Source of the DNA: JBIKLM01 sp044375105
GTDB taxonomy: Bacteria > Planctomycetota > UBA1135 > GCA-002686595
DNA: 8,059 nucleotides
NCBI GenBank assembly: GCA_044375105.1
Contig: JBILNK010000187.1
Span: 1-8,059 of the forward strand
Direction: 5' to 3'
Made by a program: the position numbers and the translations under genes. The notes below the pieces were generated by a model that searched no databases, was not told the DNA's origin, and saw nothing but the letters and a program-made list of their open reading frames with translations. The stretch's first letter is position 1, and every line of letters begins with the position of its first letter. Of the stretch, positions 5,240 through 8,059 are shown one piece after another.

Positions 5240-6241
5240 TCAGCGCTGTTGCTGGGTGGTGGTGGAGGGCGCTTCGCTTGCTTCGCGGGGGGCTACCGGG
5301 CGCCAGGCGATGCGGGCGCTGGCGGGGAGGTGGTCGGAGCCGAGGTCGGGGCCGGTGTTGCGGGCGAGGCTGGTCAGGGCGGGGCCGGTCAGCACGTGGT
5401 CGAGGGGTAGGCGCAGGCCGAGGAGGGGCCAGCGCAGCTCCGGCAGGTAGGCGCGCCAGGTGGGGAACCAGCCGCGGCCGGCGCGGGTGTCGGATAGGCG
5501 GCCGTTGGTGAGCAGGCGTTGGAAGTGGGGCGAGGCTTCGGTGCTGTTGAGATCGCCGAGCACGAGGCACGCGGGGGTCTCGGCGCAGAGTTCGGCGAGG
5601 CGCGCCAGGGTCTGGTTGCGCTCGCGGGTGAAGCTCGGGCGGCCCGGGCGCAGGGGATGGGCGCCGAAAACGTGCAGGGGGCGCCCGTCGAGTTCGAACT
5701 GGGCCTCGAGCAGGGGCCCGGGCCAGTGGACGCGGGGCTCCGTCAGCGGCCGCTTGGACAGGAGCGCGCGCCCGATCGTCTCGGGGGTCCATTGCTCGGG
5801 CGGCGGCCAGACGAAGCGGAAGCCATAACCGGCGGCCTCCAGTTCCAGCAGCCGGGCGCGGGTGTCCGGATCGAGCTCGCACAGGAACAGCAGCTCGGGT
5901 CCGCCCGAGGCGAGCCAGGCCAGCAGCTGCTCGCCCCCCCGGCTGCCCCACAGCAGGTTGGCGCTGGCGACCTCCAGCGTGGGGCCCGGGGCGCCTTCCG
6001 GCACGGCCGCGAGGCGCAGCTCCAGGAACGGAAAGCCCAGCAGCAGACTCGCGGGCAGACAGGACAGGGCGCGGCGCGGCTCTTTGGCGAGCAAGCAGGT
6101 CAGCGCCAGGGCCAGACCGAACAGCGCCAGGAACGGCCCGAAGTGGCACAGCACCTCGCCGGCCCAGGTCCAGGGGGCGCTGGCGGCCAGCAGGGCGGTG
6201 AGCCAGAGGCTGCAGAAGGCGCAGGCGCGCAAGAACGGCAT
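5240..6241 (-). CDS. Membrane-anchored endonuclease/exonuclease/phosphatase (EEP) family protein
   Basis: 333 residues from ATG at 6241. The N-terminal third has about three hydrophobic helices (residues 8-24, 33-52, 60-78). The EEP fold follows with its full motif set: N95 in VASANLLWG, E122 in LFLCEL, H195 in GAHPLRPG, GDLN 229-232, LDH 280-282 and SDH 302-304. These coordinate a divalent metal and hydrolyse phosphodiester or phosphoester bonds in DNases, sphingomyelinases and inositol phosphatases. The substrate cannot be read from the sequence. The three-helix anchor plus EEP domain is a recurrent, poorly characterised architecture with the domain probably outside the inner membrane. An upstream ATG at 6307 and the open frame to 6580 are possible, but those extensions are Arg/Pro-rich without recognisable features, while MPFLRAC leads straight into the first helix. 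It converges on the methylase remnant and follows the flgM-like gene by 443 bases. Confidence 0.85.
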   Translation of the reverse strand: MPFLRACAFCSLWLTALLAASAPWTWAGEVLCHFGPFLALFGLALALTCLLAKEPRRALSCLPASLLLGFPFLELRLAAVPEGAPGPTLEVASANLLWGSRGGEQLLAWLASGGPELLFLCELDPDTRARLLELEAAGYGFRFVWPPPEQWTPETIGRALLSKRPLTEPRVHWPGPLLEAQFELDGRPLHVFGAHPLRPGRPSFTRERNQTLARLAELCAETPACLVLGDLNSTEASPHFQRLLTNGRLSDTRAGRGWFPTWRAYLPELRWPLLGLRLPLDHVLTGPALTSLARNTGPDLGSDHLPASARIAWRPVAPREASEAPSTTTQQQR

Positions 6242-6684
6242 GGGCCTGCCACGGTAAGCGGTATGGGCGGGCGTTGCCTTGCGAGGGGCCGCTTGGATCG
6301 CTGACATCCGCAGGCGTGAGAGCGCAGCCCGGTGGGCGCGAGCCGATTCGTCGCTCCGCATTGGTGCGCGGCGACCTGGGCGAAGCGCGCCCGGGGCGTC
6401 GGATTCGGCGCTGCGGTTGTCGGGACGCCTGGGTTTCCTATCGAGCCGGCGCGCGGCCTGGGCTGGGACGGGGAGCGATCGAGACGGGGGCCCCCAGCGC
6501 ACTTCGAACCCGTCGGCGCGTTCCCGGCCGGGCAGTGCCGGTGTCCGATCGTCGACCTGCCCAGGAACCCCCTGTCCCATCGGCCGCGCCGGGCCTGGGG
6601 ACTGCCTGCCATGGGGGCCGGGCGCCTCGAGGGGCCGCAGCGCAGGTGCCTCCCGTGGGATGCGTCCTGGAGCCGTTCAGTCCG
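6242..6684. other. 443-base gap, no supported gene
   Basis: Both strands hold long GC-rich open frames here, but they are Arg/Pro/Ala-rich, overlap one another and match nothing I recognise. The N-terminal extension of the EEP frame (up to 6580) is one of these. A GGTTCGAA in reverse complement resembles a tRNA T-loop, but its flanks do not pair. I see no convincing promoter, terminator or RNA gene. Confidence 0.5.
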
Positions 6685-7215
6685 TCAGGCGCGGGGCGCG
6701 GCGGAGGCGATCTCGCCTTCTTCGCCGGCCAGGAGCCGGTCGGCGCTGCGCACGATCAGCTCCATCGTGTTGAGCCGGCCCTCGCGGTAGGCGCTGCGCA
6801 GCTCGGCCAGGCGCTCCGGGCTGACCGGCTGGGGCCGCTCGGCCCGCAGGGCGGTTTCGAGGCGCGCGAGGCGGTCGGCCTGGCTCGAGACCTCCAGGCG
6901 GTCGGCGCCCTGGGTTTGGTTGGCGCGGAGCGCGGCGCGGCGGCGGGCGAGCTCCTCGCGGTCGGCCCGGTCGACGCGCTCCGGCGTGCGCAGGGCTTCG
7001 GCCTGGGAGCGGGTTTCGGCCGCCCGGCCTTCCTCGCCCGGCTGGCGGGCGGCTTCGCCGCGGGCGCGCTCTTGGCGCGTTCCCTCGACCCGTTCGGTAG
7101 AAGCGGCGATCTCGCGCTCCGATCTCCCCGCGGCCCCAGCGGTTTGAGCCGGGTCCGCGGCGCCCGAGCGCATTTCGGTGCGGCGCGGTTCGGGGGTCTT
7201 GCCTCGGATCTCCAT
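6685..7215 (-). CDS. flgM: FlgM-like negative regulator of flagellin synthesis (anti-sigma-28)
   Basis: 176 residues from ATG 7215 (start MEIRGK); the frame stays open to 7311, but the extension has no features. Residues 105-165 resemble FlgM: DRLEVSSQADRLARLETAL, then PERLAELRSAYREGRL and IVRSADRLLAGE. This matches the order of an LS(E/S)-type motif, a helix, then the helix that binds sigma-28 and ends in the LL motif. FlgM holds FliA (sigma-28) inactive until the flagellar hook is finished, then is exported. Usual FlgM length is about 90-100 residues; here about 100 extra residues precede it, rich in Arg, Glu and Ala and probably disordered or coiled. Only the C-terminal region supports the call. 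No FlgN or hook gene is visible, but the divergent neighbour continues out of the window. Confidence 0.65.
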   Translation of the reverse strand: MEIRGKTPEPRRTEMRSGAADPAQTAGAAGRSEREIAASTERVEGTRQERARGEAARQPGEEGRAAETRSQAEALRTPERVDRADREELARRRAALRANQTQGADRLEVSSQADRLARLETALRAERPQPVSPERLAELRSAYREGRLNTMELIVRSADRLLAGEEGEIASAAPRA

Positions 7216-7261
7216 AGAATTCTTGCAGGGAAGGGAGTCGGGGAACTCTCCGTCGAAGTCT

Positions 7262-7269
7262 TTATCGGA
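7262..7269 (-). promoter_or_regulatory. Possible sigma-28 -10 box upstream of the flgM-like gene
   Basis: On the minus strand 7269-7262 reads TCCGATAA, 7 of 8 matches to the sigma-28 -10 consensus GCCGATAA, about 47 bases before ATG 7215. The -35 position (consensus TAAA, 15 bases further up) is not matched well. A sigma-28 promoter feeding its own anti-sigma would follow the known flgM feedback logic. The box also lies in the upstream open frame, which favours the start at 7215. Confidence 0.3.
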
Positions 7270-7370
7270 GGGCCCCGCCGGACCCTGAGCGGAATTCGTC
7301 CGCGGGCTCAAAAACAGCGCTCCCGGGGGCCCGGGCCCGGCGGTTCGCCCGGGTCCTGCCTGCGCCGGGC

Positions 7371-7379
7371 TGATAGAAT
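7371..7379 (+). promoter_or_regulatory. Possible extended -10 promoter of the exported-protein gene
   Basis: TGATAGAAT fits TGn followed by TAGAAT (5 of 6 to TATAAT) in otherwise very GC-rich DNA, 36 bases before ATG 7416. No clear -35 lies 17 bases upstream, which an extended -10 can tolerate. Its TAG (7374) is also the in-frame stop that limits the downstream ORF. Confidence 0.4.
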
Positions 7380-7415
7380 CCCGAGCCCCCCAGCGCAGGC
7401 CGCAGGGCGGCCCCC

Positions 7416-8059
7416 ATGGATCGACATAAGTTCCTGCTGCGTCTTAGGTTGCGTCGATTTGGAGGGCCTGGTGCGGGGCCTGCAGGGCCGCTCGGCGGCC
7501 GTGCCGCTGGCGGGCCCCTGGGCGGGCTGCGGGGCGTCCTGGCGGTCCTGGCGGGTCTTTCCTTCCCGCTTCTGGCCCCGTCTGGATGGGCCCAGGAGCC
7601 TGGGGCCGCCCCCGCCGCCGGAGCGCCCCCCGCCGCGCCCCAAAGCGGAGCGCCCGATCCGGCTGCCAGCGAAGCCCCGCCGAGCCCGGAGCAGGCGCCG
7701 GCGCCCAGCGCCCCGCCCACCAGCCGGCCCAAGGCCCTGCCCGAGCCGGTCCGTTATCCCGGCTACGCTCCCCTCGAGGGCGAGCGCGGGCGGGGCGGCC
7801 TGAACCGGGTCGCCTACCGCATCCAAGCGCGTCTCGATCCGCGGCCGGCCGCGGCGCCCGCCGCTGCCGGGGCAGCGCCTGCGGCGGCGACCTCCAGCGC
7901 TGCGGCCAGCCCTGCGGCCAGCGCCGCCGAGGCTCCGGCCGCCGAGGGCTCCCCGGCCAGCGATCCGGCCCAGGGCGCATCCGCGCCGGCGGCCAGCCCG
8001 GCACCGGATGCCTCAACCGCCTCGCAGGCCTCGGCCCCGGGCCTGGCGGCCCCCGAGCG
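7416..8059 (+). CDS. Exported Ala/Pro-rich protein, 5' part, runs off the window
   Basis: ATG 7416 is the first start after an in-frame TAG at 7374; the frame stays open to the right edge (214 complete codons). A long basic n-region (MDRHKFLLRLRLRR) and a Gly-rich stretch lead to a hydrophobic segment (GVLAVLAGLSFPLLAP) and a likely signal peptidase I site, GWA-QE, cleaving after residue 59. The exported part begins with a Pro/Ala linker, then a short less biased segment (ALPEPVRYPGYAPLEGE, about 107-123; NRVAYRIQARLD, about 129-140), then Ala/Pro/Ser low complexity to the edge. I do not recognise the family. Being divergent from the flgM-like gene, it could belong to the flagellar or envelope machinery, but nothing visible proves it. 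Composition is extremely GC-rich, typical of the host side. Confidence 0.7.
   Translation, partial: MDRHKFLLRLRLRRFGGPGAGPAGPLGGRAAGGPLGGLRGVLAVLAGLSFPLLAPSGWAQEPGAAPAAGAPPAAPQSGAPDPAASEAPPSPEQAPAPSAPPTSRPKALPEPVRYPGYAPLEGERGRGGLNRVAYRIQARLDPRPAAAPAAAGAAPAAATSSAAASPAASAAEAPAAEGSPASDPAQGASAPAASPAPDASTASQASAPGLAAPE

Noticed and set aside
5519..6304. 261-codon + strand open frame with Gln/Gly-rich product
   Set aside because: Antisense to the EEP gene, which has a complete set of catalytic motifs; no motif on the opposite strand.
6480..6520. tRNA suggested by GGTTCGAA in reverse complement
   Set aside because: Flanking bases do not form a T-stem, and no acceptor or anticodon arm can be built.
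7421..7459. Inverted repeat ATCGAC ... GTCGAT at the start of the exported-protein gene
   Set aside because: Only six outer bases pair with a long imperfect interior inside coding sequence; easily chance.
6274..7803. 509-codon + strand open frame
   Set aside because: It runs antisense through the whole flgM-like gene and over the start of the exported-protein gene. It is Arg/Gly/Pro-rich without motifs; long open shadows are expected at this GC content.

Overview
This is GC-rich bacterial DNA with one clearly AT-richer stretch in the middle. The style of the first gene (YD-repeat Rhs core carrying EF-hand and dockerin-type calcium loops, then an RDPLGY signature) is common in Planctomycetota. 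A flagellar anti-sigma-type gene and an exported Ala/Pro-rich protein point to a motile, Gram-negative-type cell. The phylum is an inference from style, not a demonstrated fact.

Layout. (1) 2-1852, + strand: the 3' part of an Rhs/YD-repeat protein, open at the left edge. Its core is GC-rich. From about position 865, inside the second dockerin loop, codon use turns AT-rich. The variable C-terminal tip carries an NAxxH / DxHE / DxxNNxxG motif set typical of uncharacterised polymorphic-toxin tips. (2) 2088-3449, + strand: a predicted lipoprotein with the same AT-rich composition as the tip and no recognised family. Its position behind the tip makes it a candidate immunity partner or co-acquired cargo. 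(3) 3450-4125: a GC-rich region without a convincing gene but packed with perfect short inverted repeats. It includes four successive hairpins plus a nested long-range stem (3466-3648), a 54-codon ORF whose Shine-Dalgarno lies in one of the loops, and two alternating pairs of GGTGAAC/GGTTCACC arms. (4) 4126-5094, + strand: a ParB-like/adenine methyltransferase fusion of phage type that has DPPY but ends before the AdoMet-binding FxGxG region, so probably a decayed remnant. (5) 5240-6241, - strand: a membrane-anchored endonuclease/exonuclease/phosphatase-fold protein with all expected catalytic motifs. (6) 6685-7215, - strand: an FlgM-like anti-sigma-28 protein with an unusually long charged N-terminus. 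(7) 7416 to the right edge, + strand: the start of an exported, very Ala/Pro-rich protein, divergent from the flgM-like gene.

How it fits together: the left half (about 865-5240) looks like an accessory island made of an exchanged Rhs tip, a lipoprotein, a structured intergenic region and a broken phage-type methylase. The right half looks like ordinary chromosome. The most unusual items are the tip/lipoprotein pair and the hairpin cluster at 3466-3648.
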